From contig NZ_ATUJ01000001.1 in the NCBI RefSeq assembly GCF_000420145.1, positions 124,001-188,000 of the forward strand: a stretch of 64,000 nucleotides of DNA. Direction: 5' to 3'. The position numbers and the translations under genes were made by a program. The notes beneath the pieces were generated by a model. That model made no database searches and was not told the DNA's origin. It saw only the letters and a list, made by a program, of their open reading frames with translations. Positions within the stretch are counted from its first letter, which is position 1. Each line of letters starts with the position of its first letter. This DNA is from Paracoccus zeaxanthinifaciens ATCC 21588. Its GTDB lineage: Bacteria > Pseudomonadota > Alphaproteobacteria > Rhodobacterales > Rhodobacteraceae. Shown in pieces: positions 48,082 through 58,168 of the stretch.

Positions 48082-48810
48082 CTAGCCCCTCGCGCGGGTC
48101 AGCCGTCCGACCAGACGGCCCCGCGCGGCGGGAAGCGGCTTGCCGACCAGATCCTCGGCCAGCCGCGATTGCAGGAAATGGCCCGTCAGGGCCAGCCCCT
48201 CGGCCAGATCGCGCCCCCTGCCCGGTTCTTCGCCGCCCATCAGCGGTGGCAGGGGCAGCAGGCGCGGCGCGTAATCCCCCGCCCCGTCACGCGACACCGC
48301 CCGCCCCGAACGCGGGCTGACGAAGGCCAGCCTATCGGCGGCCCCCGTCACCGCGCAGGCCGACAGGTCCAGCCCGAAGCCCATCTCGTCCAGCAGCGAC
48401 ATCTCCCACAGCAGATAGCCTGCGGGCCAGTCGGGATTACCCGCCTCGATCGCGTCCAGAAGCGTCTCGGTCCGGGCGGCCAGCGCGGGATGCGGATCGC
48501 GTTCGGGCAGCGCGAAGACTAGAAGCGCGCAGATCGCGTTCAGCCCCGCCAGCCCGGCCGGGTCGGACATCAGGCCCGACCGCATGCGCACCGGCTCGAT
48601 CGCGAAATTGCCCAACTGATCGGATTGCCGCGCGCGCCAGCGGAGGTCCAGCCGCGTGCCCGGTTGCAGCATGGCCGCGCGTTTCGACGACGCGCCCCCC
48701 GGCACGATGCCCGCATGGCGCCCGTGTTCGGCGGTCAGCACGTCGATGATGACGGCGGTTTCGCCATGCGCGCGGCGTGCGATGACGGTGCCCTGTGCCT
48801 GCCACTCCAT
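48082..48810 (-). CDS. recO: DNA repair protein RecO
   Basis: RecO with RecR loads RecA onto single-stranded DNA during gap repair. The 242-residue product begins EWQAQGTVIARRAHGETAVI in the OB-fold style of RecO, and has the mid-region LNAICALLVFALPERDPHP and the C-terminal LTGHFLQSRLAEDL. It is separated by 57 bases from rarD, on the same strand. A Cys-rich zinc site typical of many RecO is not obvious here. Confidence 0.9.
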   Translation of the reverse strand: MEWQAQGTVIARRAHGETAVIIDVLTAEHGRHAGIVPGGASSKRAAMLQPGTRLDLRWRARQSDQLGNFAIEPVRMRSGLMSDPAGLAGLNAICALLVFALPERDPHPALAARTETLLDAIEAGNPDWPAGYLLWEMSLLDEMGFGLDLSACAVTGAADRLAFVSPRSGRAVSRDGAGDYAPRLLPLPPLMGGEEPGRGRDLAEGLALTGHFLQSRLAEDLVGKPLPAARGRLVGRLTRARG

Positions 48811-48867
48811 CAGCCGATCCCCCTTGCCATCACGGCAGGATGCGGGAAGCGCCGCGAAGATGCCAGA

Positions 48868-49800
48868 TCACTGCATCCGGCGCGTGGCCGCCAGCCTGCG
48901 ATCGCGCCGCCTGCGCCCCGCCTGCCGCAAGAGCGAGGCGGTATAGATCGCAAGCGCCGCCCAGATCATCGGGAAGGCCACGAGGCGCGCACCCTCGAAG
49001 GGTTCGCCGAAGACGATCACGGCGCACAGGAATATCAGCGTGGGCGTGACGTATTGCAGGATGCCGATGGTGGACAGCCGGATTAGCTTGGCCCCGTTGG
49101 CATAGAACAGCAGCGGGATCGCCGTGACGGGTCCGCAGCCCAGCAGCAGCGCCCAGGTGCCGGCATCATAGGACAGACCCTGCCCCGTGGCGCCCATCCA
49201 GCCAAGATAGATCAGCGCCAGCGGCATCAGCAGCAGCACCTCCAGCGTGAAGCCCTGGTTGGGTCCAAGCGGAAGGCGCTTCTTGCAATAGGCATAGGTC
49301 CCCCAGGACAGCGTCAGTCCCATCGCGACCATCGGCAGGCGCCCGGCCTGCACGGTCAGGATCACCACCGCCCCCGCCGCCAGCGCGATGGCCAGAAGCT
49401 GGCTGCGCGACAGCACCTCCTTGAGGACGAGCGCCCCCAGAAGCACGCTGAACAGCGGGTTGATATAGTAGCCGAGCGCCGCGTCCAGCGCGTGGTCATG
49501 CGTGATCGCCCAGACATAGATCAGCCAGTTGGCCGAGATCAGCACCGCCGTCAGCGCGGCCATCGCCAAGAGGCGCGGCTGGCGCAGCGCGGCCAGCACC
49601 TGGTCCTGCCGCCCCTGCCAGATCAGCACCGCCGCCGCGATGGGCAGCGACCAGATCACGCGATGGGCGATGATCTCGGCCGCGGGGACATCCGACAGCG
49701 CCTTCATGTAGATCGGCAGCGCACCCCAGCACAGATAGGCGGAAAGGGCATAGACGAGGCCTATGGGCGAATCGGTCTGGGGATCGGGTGCGCTGCTCAT
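48868..49800 (-). CDS. rarD: RarD-like EamA-family membrane transporter
   Basis: The 310-residue protein is an EamA (DMT) permease of the RarD branch, with about ten helices and RarD hallmarks AYLCWGALPIYMKALSDVPA, AHRVIWSLP and LGYYINPLFSVLLGALVLKE. Members export unknown metabolites. It ends with an Arg-rich tail. The ATG at 49800 has a weak site. Substrate unknown. Confidence 0.9.
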   Translation of the reverse strand: MSSAPDPQTDSPIGLVYALSAYLCWGALPIYMKALSDVPAAEIIAHRVIWSLPIAAAVLIWQGRQDQVLAALRQPRLLAMAALTAVLISANWLIYVWAITHDHALDAALGYYINPLFSVLLGALVLKEVLSRSQLLAIALAAGAVVILTVQAGRLPMVAMGLTLSWGTYAYCKKRLPLGPNQGFTLEVLLLMPLALIYLGWMGATGQGLSYDAGTWALLLGCGPVTAIPLLFYANGAKLIRLSTIGILQYVTPTLIFLCAVIVFGEPFEGARLVAFPMIWAALAIYTASLLRQAGRRRRDRRLAATRRMQ

Positions 49801-49840
49801 GGGAATTGCATAAGCTGCAGCCCCGCCCCGCGCCAGAGGC

Positions 49841-50176
49841 TTAGAACAGCCCCTCCTGGTCCAGAAGGGTCGCGCCGTCGCGGCTCTCGATCTCGATCAC
49901 CCACAGGTCGGGGTCGCTGGCGCGGGCGCGCGCGATGGTCGCGTCGATCTCGGGTTCGGGGCCGGCATCGGTGGCGATCCAGGGGCGGGTGTCGGTCTCG
50001 AAGTCCCATTCCCGCCGCCACAGGGTCGCGCGCCCGTCCAGATGGGCGCATTTGACGGCGATGGCGCCCGCCGTGTCGTCGCCGCGCGCCATCACATAGG
50101 CCGGGATGTTCGCCAGCCCCAGCCGCGCAAGATAGGCGCCGACCCAGAGGCCGGCGGCCAGCCGTGCCTCAGCCAT
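49841..50176 (-). CDS. DUF1491 family protein
   Basis: The 111-residue product ([20 protein letters not shown], then DTAGAIAVKCAHLDGRATLW and a PDLWVIEIESRDGATLLDQEG tail) matches the DUF1491 family common in alphaproteobacteria, with no known role. ATG 50176 overlaps the era stop by 8 bases; GTG 50179 is alternative. It is last in the acpS-lepB-rnc-era-like run, and its coupling to era suggests related use. Confidence 0.82.
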   Translation of the reverse strand: MAEARLAAGLWVGAYLARLGLANIPAYVMARGDDTAGAIAVKCAHLDGRATLWRREWDFETDTRPWIATDAGPEPEIDATIARARASDPDLWVIEIESRDGATLLDQEGLF

Positions 50177-51089
50177 CACCGTCGCGGAAGTTCAGGCCCA
50201 TCTCGTCGTAGCGTTCGGATTCGTTCAGCCAGTTCTCGCGGACGCGGACCTGCAGGAACAGGTGCACGCGGCGGCCCATGAACTCTTCCAGCTCGGCGCG
50301 GGCGGCCTGGCCCACGGCCTTGATCGTCTCGCCGCCCTTGCCCAGCACGATGCCCTTGTGGCCCGGACGCATGACGTAGACGACCTGCTCGACCCGCGCG
50401 CTGCCGTCGCCCTTCTCCTCCCACTGCTCGGTCTCGACCGTCAGCTGATAGGGGATTTCCTCATGCAGGCGCAGGGTCAGCTTCTCGCGGGTGATCTCGG
50501 CGGCGATCATGCGCATGGGCAGATCGGCGATCTGGTCCTCGGGATACAGCCACGGGCTTGCGGGCAGGCTGGCGGCCAGCCAGCCGCGCAGTTCCTGGGT
50601 GCCGTAACCCTTCTCGGCCGAGATCATGAAGGTCTCGGCAAAGGGGAAGGCCTCGTTCGCCTTGGCCGACAGGGCCAGCAGGGTCTCGGCCTTGACGCGG
50701 TCGATCTTGTTGATGATCAGCGCGACGGGACGGTTCTGGGCGCTTTCCTTCAGCTGCTCGATGATGGCCATGGCGCCTTCCGTCAGGCCGCGATGCGCCT
50801 CGATCAGGAACAGCACCAGGTCGGCATCGGACGCACCGCCCCATGCGGCGGCGACCATGCTGCGATCCAGGCGGCGACGCGGGCGGAAGATGCCCGGCGT
50901 GTCCACGAAGACGATCTGGCTGTCCCCCTCCATCGCGATGCCGCGGATGCGGGCGCGGGTGGTCTGCACCTTGTGGGTCACGATGGACACCTTGGCGCCG
51001 ACCATCTGGTTCAGCAGCGTGGACTTGCCAGCATTGGGTTCGCCGATCAGCGCGACGAAGCCTGCGCGGGTTTGGGTTTCGTCGGTCAT
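50169..51089 (-). CDS. era: GTPase Era
   Basis: Era binds 16S rRNA during 30S maturation. The 306-residue product has G1 [10 protein letters not shown]3 DTPG, G4 NKID and the C-terminal KH domain ([20 protein letters not shown]), with [11 protein letters not shown] close to the end, as expected. ATG 51089 overlaps the rnc stop by 4 bases; DUF1491 follows with overlap. The rnc-era pair is conserved in bacteria. Confidence 0.97.
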   Translation of the reverse strand: MTDETQTRAGFVALIGEPNAGKSTLLNQMVGAKVSIVTHKVQTTRARIRGIAMEGDSQIVFVDTPGIFRPRRRLDRSMVAAAWGGASDADLVLFLIEAHRGLTEGAMAIIEQLKESAQNRPVALIINKIDRVKAETLLALSAKANEAFPFAETFMISAEKGYGTQELRGWLAASLPASPWLYPEDQIADLPMRMIAAEITREKLTLRLHEEIPYQLTVETEQWEEKGDGSARVEQVVYVMRPGHKGIVLGKGGETIKAVGQAARAELEEFMGRRVHLFLQVRVRENWLNESERYDEMGLNFRDGDG

Positions 51090-51775
51090 TCCTGTCCTTC
51101 CAGACGTTCCAGCAGCGCCTTCGCGGCGGCCTGTTCGATGCTGCGCTTGGTCCCCGCGCCACGGGCCTCGGCCTTGCGCCCATCGGCAAGGCTGACGGTG
51201 ATGTGAAAGACCGGGGCGTGATCCGGCCCGGTCCGGTCGGTCTGGTCATAGGACGGGGGCGGCATGCCCTGCGCCTGCGACCATTCCTGCAATGCGGTCT
51301 TGGCGTCCCGCGCGTCATCCGCGACCGAGGACAGCCGCTGCTTCCACAGACGCAGCACGACGCCGCGCGCGGCCTCCAGCCCGGCATCCAGATAGATCGC
51401 GGCCAGCACGGCCTCCATCCCGTCGGCCAGCAGCGCATCCTTGCGCCGCCCGCCCGACAGCATTTCCGAACGGCCCAGCTTCAGCACCTCGCCCAGCCCG
51501 ATATCGCGGGCGATGGCGGCGCATGTCTCGCCCTTGACCAGCGCGTTGAAGCGGGGGGCAAGCTGACCCTCGCTGGCCTCGGTATCGGCCTGGAACAGCG
51601 CCTCGGCCATGATCAGCCCGAGGACGCGGTCGCCCAGGAATTCCAGCCGCTGGTTGTCGGGCCGCGTGACCGAGGCGATCGAGCCATGGGTCAGCGCCCG
51701 CACCAGCAGTTCGGGTCGGGTGAATTCATGACCCAGCCGGGTCATGAAGGCGCGTATGTCTGCAGAGGGGGTCAA
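51086..51775 (-). CDS. rnc: Ribonuclease III
   Basis: RNase III cuts double-stranded RNA, including rRNA precursors. The 229-residue product has the signature [18 protein letters not shown], with metal-binding Glu and Asp, and a C-terminal dsRNA-binding domain ([34 protein letters not shown]). The gene overlaps lepB by 4 bases upstream and era by 4 downstream, forming a coupled unit. Confidence 0.97.
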   Translation of the reverse strand: MTPSADIRAFMTRLGHEFTRPELLVRALTHGSIASVTRPDNQRLEFLGDRVLGLIMAEALFQADTEASEGQLAPRFNALVKGETCAAIARDIGLGEVLKLGRSEMLSGGRRKDALLADGMEAVLAAIYLDAGLEAARGVVLRLWKQRLSSVADDARDAKTALQEWSQAQGMPPPSYDQTDRTGPDHAPVFHITVSLADGRKAEARGAGTKRSIEQAAAKALLERLEGQE

Positions 51776-52566
51776 TTCACCGCCTTGAGGAAACGATCGG
51801 GACGCCAGGTCCAGAAATACAGAAGCGAGCGACCCGCCGAGGAGAACATGATCCGGTCCGCGCGCCCGATCAGGTATTCGGCGGGCACGAAGCCCAGGCC
51901 GCCGATCTCGGTCGGGAAGCGCGAATCCTCGGAATTGTCGCGGTTGTCGCCCATGAAGAAGTAATGCCCTTCGGGGACCGTGTAGGTCGGCGTGTCGTCC
52001 GCGACCCAGCCATCCGTGATGTTCAGCACGTCATAGCTGTGGCCGCCGGGAAGGGTCTCGGTCGTGCGGGTCTTGACGCACTCGCCGCCCGCATCGACGG
52101 GGTCGTTGACGCAGCGCGGGATCAGGCCCTGCGGGCCCTGCTGTTCCTTGGTCTCGACGAAATCGCCGGCGGGGGTGGTCTGGACCTCCTCGCCATTCAG
52201 GAACAGGCGTCCGCCGCGCATCTGCACGGTATCGCCCGGCAGGCCGATCACGCGCTTGATGAAATCGACGTTGCGGACCGGGTGGCGGAAGACCACCACG
52301 TCACCGCGTTCGGGGTCCGACCCCAGGATCCGCCCCGAGATCGGGCAGACCGAGAAGGGGCAGCTGTGCTGCGAATAGCCGTAGGCCATCTTGTTGACGA
52401 ACAGGAAGTCGCCGATCAGCAGCGTGTCCTTCATCGAGCCCGACGGAATCCAGAAGGGCTGGAAGAACAGGGTGCGGAAGATGCCGGCGATGACCAGCGC
52501 CCAGAAGATCGTCTTGATCGTCTCCCAGATGCCATCCTTCTTCTTCGGGGCTGCGCTTTCGGCCAT
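51772..52566 (-). CDS. lepB: Signal peptidase I
   Basis: LepB removes signal peptides on the periplasmic side of the inner membrane. The 264-residue product has a single helix at about 18-36 and catalytic Ser44 in [11 protein letters not shown] with Lys104 in [11 protein letters not shown], followed by [13 protein letters not shown] Cys-containing insert ([13 protein letters not shown], and [14 protein letters not shown]) is typical of alphaproteobacterial enzymes. It is downstream of acpS (75 bases) and overlaps rnc. Confidence 0.96.
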   Translation of the reverse strand: MAESAAPKKKDGIWETIKTIFWALVIAGIFRTLFFQPFWIPSGSMKDTLLIGDFLFVNKMAYGYSQHSCPFSVCPISGRILGSDPERGDVVVFRHPVRNVDFIKRVIGLPGDTVQMRGGRLFLNGEEVQTTPAGDFVETKEQQGPQGLIPRCVNDPVDAGGECVKTRTTETLPGGHSYDVLNITDGWVADDTPTYTVPEGHYFFMGDNRDNSEDSRFPTEIGGLGFVPAEYLIGRADRIMFSSAGRSLLYFWTWRPDRFLKAVN

Positions 52567-52641
52567 ACCGCGTCATCCTTTGCAATCGCAGGGGGCCAGC
52601 GGCCCCGGTCGGGCGTTCATGGTCCCGCATGCGGGCCAAAG

Positions 52642-53055
52642 TCAAGCTTTGGCACCCGCCTCGGGCAGGGCCTCGATCACGACGAAGGCCTGCGCCCAGG
52701 GGTGATCGTCGGTCAGCGTCACGTGGACGACCGCCCGGTGCCCCGGCGGGGTCATCCCCCGCAGGCGGTCGGCGGCCCATCCCGTCAGTTCCATCATCGG
52801 CTGGCCGGACCGCAGGTTCGACACCGCCATGTCCTTCCAGGCGATGCCCATCGCAAGCCCCGTTCCCAATGCCTTCGAACACGCCTCCTTCGCGGCCCAC
52901 CGCTTGGCCAGGGTCCCGGCCTCGTCGGCGCGGCGGGCGGCCTTGGCCAGTTCCCGCTCGGTGAAGACCCGGTTGCGGAAGCGGTCGCCGAAGCGGTCCA
53001 GCGTGCCCTGGATCCGGTCGATATTCGCCAGGTCGGTGCCGATGCCCAGGATCAT
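52642..53055 (-). CDS. acpS: Holo-[acyl-carrier-protein] synthase
   Basis: AcpS attaches 4'-phosphopantetheine to acyl carrier protein. The 137-residue product has [13 protein letters not shown] with the metal Asp and FTERELAKA plus [16 protein letters not shown], the two motifs of the family. ATG 53055 overlaps the pdxJ stop by 4 bases, so pdxJ-acpS-lepB-rnc-era-DUF1491 read as one cluster. Confidence 0.96.
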   Translation of the reverse strand: MILGIGTDLANIDRIQGTLDRFGDRFRNRVFTERELAKAARRADEAGTLAKRWAAKEACSKALGTGLAMGIAWKDMAVSNLRSGQPMMELTGWAADRLRGMTPPGHRAVVHVTLTDDHPWAQAFVVIEALPEAGAKA

Positions 53056-53786
53056 GCGCGCGCCATGTCCATGCGGCGGCGCATCTCGCGGATGGCTCCG
53101 TCGAGGCCGAGGAACACCGATTCCCCGATCAGGAAATGCCCGATGTTCAGCTCGGCCAGCTGCGGGATCGCGGCGATAGGACCGACCGTGCCGAAGGTCA
53201 GCCCGTGGCCCGCATGCACCTCGAGGCCCAGATCGGCGGCCAGACGCGCGCCCTGCTGCAGCGCCTGCAGTTCGGCATCGCGTTCGTCATGCCGCCCTTC
53301 GGTGTCCAGATCGCAATAGGCGCCGGTATGCAGCTCGACCACGGCGGCGCCCACGCGGGCGCTGGCGCGGATCTGTTCGGGCTGATGGCCGATGAACAGC
53401 GACACGCGGCAGCCAGCCTCGCGCAGGGGGGCGATGAAGGCCGCCAGCGCGTCCTCCTGTCCCGCGACGTCGAGCCCGCCTTCGGTCGTGCGTTCCTCGC
53501 GCTTCTCGGGGACGATACAGACGGCATGGGGGCGGTGGCGCAGCGCGATGGCCTGCATCTCGGGGGTGGCCGCCATCTCGAAGTTCAGCGGCAGGGTCAG
53601 CCGCGCCATCAGCGTGTCGATATCCTCGTCGCGAATGTGGCGGCGATCCTCGCGCAGATGGGCGGTGATGCCATCCGCGCCCGCGGCCTGCGCCAGTTCG
53701 GCCGCGCGCATCGGGTCCGGCCAGGGCGTCCCCCGCGCATTCCTAAGGGTCGCGACGTGATCGATATTGACGCCCAGACGAAGCAT
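53052..53786 (-). CDS. pdxJ: Pyridoxine 5'-phosphate synthase
   Basis: PdxJ forms pyridoxine 5'-phosphate from 1-deoxyxylulose-5-phosphate and 3-amino-2-oxopropyl phosphate. The 244-residue product has the N-terminal [32 protein letters not shown], and [15 protein letters not shown], all family motifs. I start at Met 53786 (LRLGVNIDH); an upstream Met (53807) is likely untranslated. It heads the pdxJ-acpS-lepB-rnc-era run. Confidence 0.97.
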   Translation of the reverse strand: MLRLGVNIDHVATLRNARGTPWPDPMRAAELAQAAGADGITAHLREDRRHIRDEDIDTLMARLTLPLNFEMAATPEMQAIALRHRPHAVCIVPEKREERTTEGGLDVAGQEDALAAFIAPLREAGCRVSLFIGHQPEQIRASARVGAAVVELHTGAYCDLDTEGRHDERDAELQALQQGARLAADLGLEVHAGHGLTFGTVGPIAAIPQLAELNIGHFLIGESVFLGLDGAIREMRRRMDMARA

Positions 53787-53885
53787 GAGAGAGGCCCTTT
53801 GCAGCAATTTCCCGCAATCTAGCGCCGCCGCCCGGCGGATGCCAGTTACGAGGCGTCGCAGTTTCGGGGGGTGCAGCCCCGCCGC

Positions 53886-55700
53886 TTATTCGGACGCGGT
53901 GTCGCGGACATCGGGCAAGGGCGCATCGTCGGTGTCGCCGCGCGCGGCTTCCTCGGCCAGGACGCGATCCAGCCCGCGATCCAGCTTGGCGCGGATGCGG
54001 TCGGGATCGACATCGCCCGTGTCGGTCGGCTCCAGCGACAGGGCGCGCTGCCACTGGATCTCGGCCTCGCGCTGACGGCCCACCTTCCAGTAGATGTCGC
54101 CCAGGTGATCGTTCACCAGGGGATCGGCCGACATGCTGGCGACGGCTTCCTCCATGGGGGCCACCGCGTCCTGATAGCGGCCCATGCGGAAATAGGCCCA
54201 TGCCAGCGAATCGAGGATGTAGCCGTCGCCGGGCGACAGCTCGACCGCCTTCTGGATCATCGCCAGCGCGCGATCCAGGTTCTGGTTCCGGTCGATCCAG
54301 CTGTAGCCGAGATAGTTGAGGCAGCTTGCATGTTCGGGCCGGATTTCCAGCGCGGCAAGCAGGTCCTTCTCGGCGCGGTCGAACTGGCCCGCACGTTCCA
54401 GCGCGATCCCCCGCGCATAGAGCGGGAACCACCGCGCCCCTTCGGGCGCATCGGCCAGAAGCGACAGCGCGCGGTCATAGGCCGGCACGGCGCTGTCGAA
54501 CTTTTCCTGCTGGCGCAGCACGTCGCCAAGCGCGATCCAGGCCTGCGCAAGATCGGGATAGGCGGCGGTCAGGGCCAGCGCGGCCTGCTCGGCCTCGGGG
54601 TTGCGATCGGCGCGGGACAGGGCGTCGATGCGCGTCATCTCGGCCACGGGGCGCATCTCGCCCATCTGGCGGACGGCGGCGAACTCGGCCTCGGCCAGGT
54701 CCAGCTGCTGGCGTTCCTGCAGAAGCTGGGCGACCATCAGCCGCGCCTCGGCATCCTCGGGGGCGATCCAGGACGCGACCCGCGCGTGGATCAGCGCCAG
54801 CGGTTCGGGATCGGGGCTGGAGGCCAGCGCCGAGGCGAAGGACAGCAGCAGATGCGCGATCCCGTCGCCGGGACCGCCGACCACGTCGAAGGGCACCGGG
54901 GCGTCCGCTTGCAGCGCGTCGCGCAGGGCGACCAGCTGCGGTTCGGCCTCGATCCCCTCCACCTGATCCAGCAAGGCCAGCGCCTCGTCGCGGCGGTCGA
55001 GCTGCGCAAGGATCTGCACGCGGGTGACAAGACCCATCAGGTCGGCAATTCCGTCCGATTCCTCCAGCAGCGTCTCGGCGGTCTCGTAATCGCCGACCAG
55101 TGCGCGTGCCAGGGCCAGGTGATAGTTCACGACCGGCGCAAGCGAGGGGTCGTCGGCCAGCGCCTGGAACGCGGCCAGCGCGTCCTGCGCGCGCCCCGCC
55201 CCCAGGAGCGCCCAGCCGCGCATGATGCCGTCCATCAGATCCTCGTTGACGGGGGCGTCGGGATCGCGATGCGCGTCGATCAGCGCCAGAAGCCCCTGCC
55301 AGTCGCCCGCGCGGATCAGCTGCCCGCGCCGCACGAGGGCCGCAAGCTCGGTCTCGTTTCCGTCGTCGAACAGGTCGTCGGTGATCTGCCCGGCCCGGTC
55401 CAGCCGCCCCGCCGAGATCAGCGCGAGGATGGCGTTGTCCTGAAGATAGACGTCGTCGGGCAGCGCATCCGCCGAGCGGGCGAAATATTCCGCCGCCGCG
55501 CTGAAGTCGTTCTCGACCGTGGCGAGCCGGGCGGCCAGGTAGGGACCGGCCAGCCCGTGGGTCAGCGGCGCTGCCATCTCGTGGGCGGGGCGCGGCTGCG
55601 GACGGCTGTCCTGCGCATGGGCCGCACCCGCCATCAGCATGGCGATCAGCGCGGTCTTGAGGGGGCCGGCAAGGGGCAGGTCGCTGTGCAGGATGTTCAC
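53886..55700 (-). CDS. Exported tetratricopeptide-repeat protein
   Basis: The 604-residue product has an N-terminal signal peptide (about 29 residues, ending GAAHAQ) and at least ten TPR-like helical pairs, for example AEYFARSADALPDDVYLQDN, NLDRALAMIQKAVELSPGDG and YQDAVAPMEEAVASMSADP. The tail is acidic and ends DVRDTASE. TPR proteins are scaffolds for protein complexes; in the periplasm many assist outer-membrane biogenesis. No enzyme motif is seen. It stands alone between pdxJ and ETF-QO. Function unknown. Confidence 0.85.
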   Translation of the reverse strand: MNILHSDLPLAGPLKTALIAMLMAGAAHAQDSRPQPRPAHEMAAPLTHGLAGPYLAARLATVENDFSAAAEYFARSADALPDDVYLQDNAILALISAGRLDRAGQITDDLFDDGNETELAALVRRGQLIRAGDWQGLLALIDAHRDPDAPVNEDLMDGIMRGWALLGAGRAQDALAAFQALADDPSLAPVVNYHLALARALVGDYETAETLLEESDGIADLMGLVTRVQILAQLDRRDEALALLDQVEGIEAEPQLVALRDALQADAPVPFDVVGGPGDGIAHLLLSFASALASSPDPEPLALIHARVASWIAPEDAEARLMVAQLLQERQQLDLAEAEFAAVRQMGEMRPVAEMTRIDALSRADRNPEAEQAALALTAAYPDLAQAWIALGDVLRQQEKFDSAVPAYDRALSLLADAPEGARWFPLYARGIALERAGQFDRAEKDLLAALEIRPEHASCLNYLGYSWIDRNQNLDRALAMIQKAVELSPGDGYILDSLAWAYFRMGRYQDAVAPMEEAVASMSADPLVNDHLGDIYWKVGRQREAEIQWQRALSLEPTDTGDVDPDRIRAKLDRGLDRVLAEEAARGDTDDAPLPDVRDTASE

Positions 55701-55788
55701 GTCAGAAAGGTCCGCTGGTCACATTCACGTTTGGTCCAGCCTAGACCAGGGAAGGCGGGGGTCGCAACGCCCCCCGCCGAACCCGTCA

Positions 55789-57444
55789 TCACATGTTCGG
55801 GTAATTCGGCCCGTCACCGCCCTGCGGCGTGGTCCAGACGATGTTCTGGCTGGGATCCTTGATGTCGCAGGTCTTGCAGTGGACGCAGTTCTGGAAATTG
55901 ATCTGGAAGCGCGGCCCGTCCGCATCCTCGACCACCTCGTAGACGCCGGCCGGGCAATAGCGCTGCGCCGGTTCGGCATATTCGGGCAGGTTGACCGCGA
56001 TCGGCACCGAAGGGTCGCGCAGCTTCAGGTGGCAGGGCTGGCTTTCCTCGTGGTTGGTGAAGCTGAAGGCCACGTTCGTCAGGCGGTCGAAGGACAGCTT
56101 GCCGTCGGGCTTGGGGTAGTCGATCACCGGGAAGTCCGCGGCCTTGCCGGTCGCCGCGGCGTCGGTCTTGCCGTGCTTCCACGTGCCCATCGGGTTCCAG
56201 CCGGTCAGGTTCGACACCCACATGTCGATGCCGCCCAGCATCAGGCTGGCGGTCAGGCCCATGCGCGACCAGATCGGCTTGACGTTGCGCACGCGCTTCA
56301 GGTCGGTGCCGACCGCGCCGTCGCGGACAGCGGCGTCGTAATCCTCCAGCCGGTCGCCCTCGCGGCCCGCCTTCAGCGCGGCGGCCGCGGCCTCGGCGGC
56401 CTCGATGCCCGAATGCATGGCGTTGTGGTTGCCCTTGATGCGCGGCACGTTGACCATGCCCGCGCTGCAGCCCAAGAGCACGCCGCCCGCGAAGGACAGC
56501 TGCGGCAGCGACTGGAAGCCGCCCTCGCTGATGGCGCGCGCGCCGTATGCGACACGCTTGCCGCCCTCCAGCAGTTCCGCGACCATCGGGTGGTGCTTGA
56601 AGCGCTGGAACTCCATGTAGGGATACAGATGCGGGTTCTTGTAGTTCAGGTGCACGACAAAGCCGACCAGCACCTGGTTGTCCTCGAAGTGATAGATGAA
56701 GCTGCCGCCGCCCGCGTTCTTGCCAAGCGGCCAGCCCATCGTGTGGACGACACGGCCTTTCTTGAACTTCTCGGGCGAAACCTCCCAGATCTCCTTCATG
56801 CCGATGCCGTATTTCTGCGGCTCGGATCCGGCGTCGAGGCCCAGCTTGGCGATGATCTCCTTGGACAGGCTGCCGCGCACGCCCTCGGCGATGAAGACGT
56901 ATTTGCCGTGCAGCTCCATCCCGGGCTCGTAGCCGTCGCCGATCGTGCCGTCGGGATTGCGCCCGAATTCGCCCGCGACGACGCCCTTCACGCGATCGCC
57001 GTCCCAGACCAGCTGGCTGGCGGCCATGCCCGGGAAGATCTCGACGCCCAGTTCCTCGGCCTGCTCGGCCATCCAGCGGCAGACATTGCCCATGCTGACG
57101 ACATAGTTGCCGTGATTGTTCATCAGCGGCGGCATCGGCCAGTTCGGCACGCGCACCTGCCCGCTTTCGCCCAGCACGAAGAAGTTGTCGTCCACCACCT
57201 CGGTGTTGAGGGGGGCGCCCTTCTCCTTCCAGTCGGGGATCAGGCGGTCGAGGCCCGACGGATCGAGGACCGCGCCCGACAGGATATGCGCGCCGACCTC
57301 GGAACCTTTTTCCAGAACCACGACCGAGATCTCGGGGTCGATCTGCTTCAGCCGGATCGCCGCGGACAGCCCCGACGGGCCCGCGCCGACGATCACGACG
57401 TCGTATTCCATTGATTCTCGTTCGATCGTGGCGTCGTCGGTCAT
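55789..57444 (-). CDS. Electron-transfer flavoprotein:ubiquinone oxidoreductase
   Basis: ETF-QO takes electrons from reduced ETF, fed by acyl-CoA dehydrogenases, to ubiquinone. The 551-residue product has the FAD-binding start YDVVIVGAGPSGLSAAIRL, the GXSKEIIAKL-type ubiquinone region, and a C-terminal 4Fe-4S ferredoxin segment with CPAGVYEVV and NCVHCKTCDIKDP. ATG 57444 follows GGGAGG. It is divergent from greA. The acyl-CoA dehydrogenases at 45.9 and 62.6 kb probably feed it. Confidence 0.96.
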   Translation of the reverse strand: MTDDATIERESMEYDVVIVGAGPSGLSAAIRLKQIDPEISVVVLEKGSEVGAHILSGAVLDPSGLDRLIPDWKEKGAPLNTEVVDDNFFVLGESGQVRVPNWPMPPLMNNHGNYVVSMGNVCRWMAEQAEELGVEIFPGMAASQLVWDGDRVKGVVAGEFGRNPDGTIGDGYEPGMELHGKYVFIAEGVRGSLSKEIIAKLGLDAGSEPQKYGIGMKEIWEVSPEKFKKGRVVHTMGWPLGKNAGGGSFIYHFEDNQVLVGFVVHLNYKNPHLYPYMEFQRFKHHPMVAELLEGGKRVAYGARAISEGGFQSLPQLSFAGGVLLGCSAGMVNVPRIKGNHNAMHSGIEAAEAAAAALKAGREGDRLEDYDAAVRDGAVGTDLKRVRNVKPIWSRMGLTASLMLGGIDMWVSNLTGWNPMGTWKHGKTDAAATGKAADFPVIDYPKPDGKLSFDRLTNVAFSFTNHEESQPCHLKLRDPSVPIAVNLPEYAEPAQRYCPAGVYEVVEDADGPRFQINFQNCVHCKTCDIKDPSQNIVWTTPQGGDGPNYPNM

Positions 57445-57693
57445 CGGCTCGCATCCTCCCGTGATGTCTGGCTTTGGACAAATTGGTAGCTTGACGGGAT
57501 GCCGGGGGCAATCGTGACGCCGCGAAGAAATCCGCCGATGGGGCGACTGCCCACCAAGCAGGCTTGCAAAGGTCGCGGAATTGGGTTCACGATGAATGCC
57601 TGATGCCGACCACGCCCCTGCCATCCCCATGGCGGGGGCGTTGGCTTGGCAGCGAATGACCAAGAACCGCATCCCATGAAGGACAGGGCAGCG

Positions 57694-58164
57694 ATGGATA
57701 AGATACCGATGACCCGGAAGGGCTTTCAGGCGCTGGAACGCGAACTGACCGATCTGAAGACGAAAGAGCGCCCCGCCGTCATCCGCGCCATCGCCGAAGC
57801 GCGAGAGCATGGCGACCTGTCCGAGAACGCGGAATACCACGCCGCCCGCGAGAAGCAGGGCTTCATCGAGGGCCGCATCAAGGAACTGGAGGGCCTGCTG
57901 TCGCGGGCCGAGGTGTTCGACCCCGAAAAACTGTCGGGCAGCATCAAGTTCGGCGCCACCGTCACCATGGTCGACGAGGATACCGACGAGGAACGCACCT
58001 ACCAGATCGTGGGCGAGGCCGAGGCCGATATCGAGCGCGGCCTGCTGAACATGCGTTCCCCCCTGGCCCGCGCCCTGATCGGCAAGGACGAGGGCGACAG
58101 CGTCGAGGTGAAGACCCCCGGCGGCGAGCGCAGCTACGAGATCCTCTCGATCAAATACGTCTGA
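57694..58164 (+). CDS. greA: Transcription elongation factor GreA
   Basis: GreA rescues backtracked RNA polymerase by stimulating transcript cleavage. The 156-residue product has the N-terminal coiled coil ([40 protein letters not shown]) with the acidic tip DLSENAEY and a C-terminal FKBP-like domain. I start at ATG 57694 ([10 protein letters not shown]), preceded by AGGACAGGG; in-frame ATG 57676 is an alternative. The next gene starts 4 bases after the stop. Confidence 0.96.
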   Translation: MDKIPMTRKGFQALERELTDLKTKERPAVIRAIAEAREHGDLSENAEYHAAREKQGFIEGRIKELEGLLSRAEVFDPEKLSGSIKFGATVTMVDEDTDEERTYQIVGEAEADIERGLLNMRSPLARALIGKDEGDSVEVKTPGGERSYEILSIKYV

Positions 58165-58168
58165 TCCC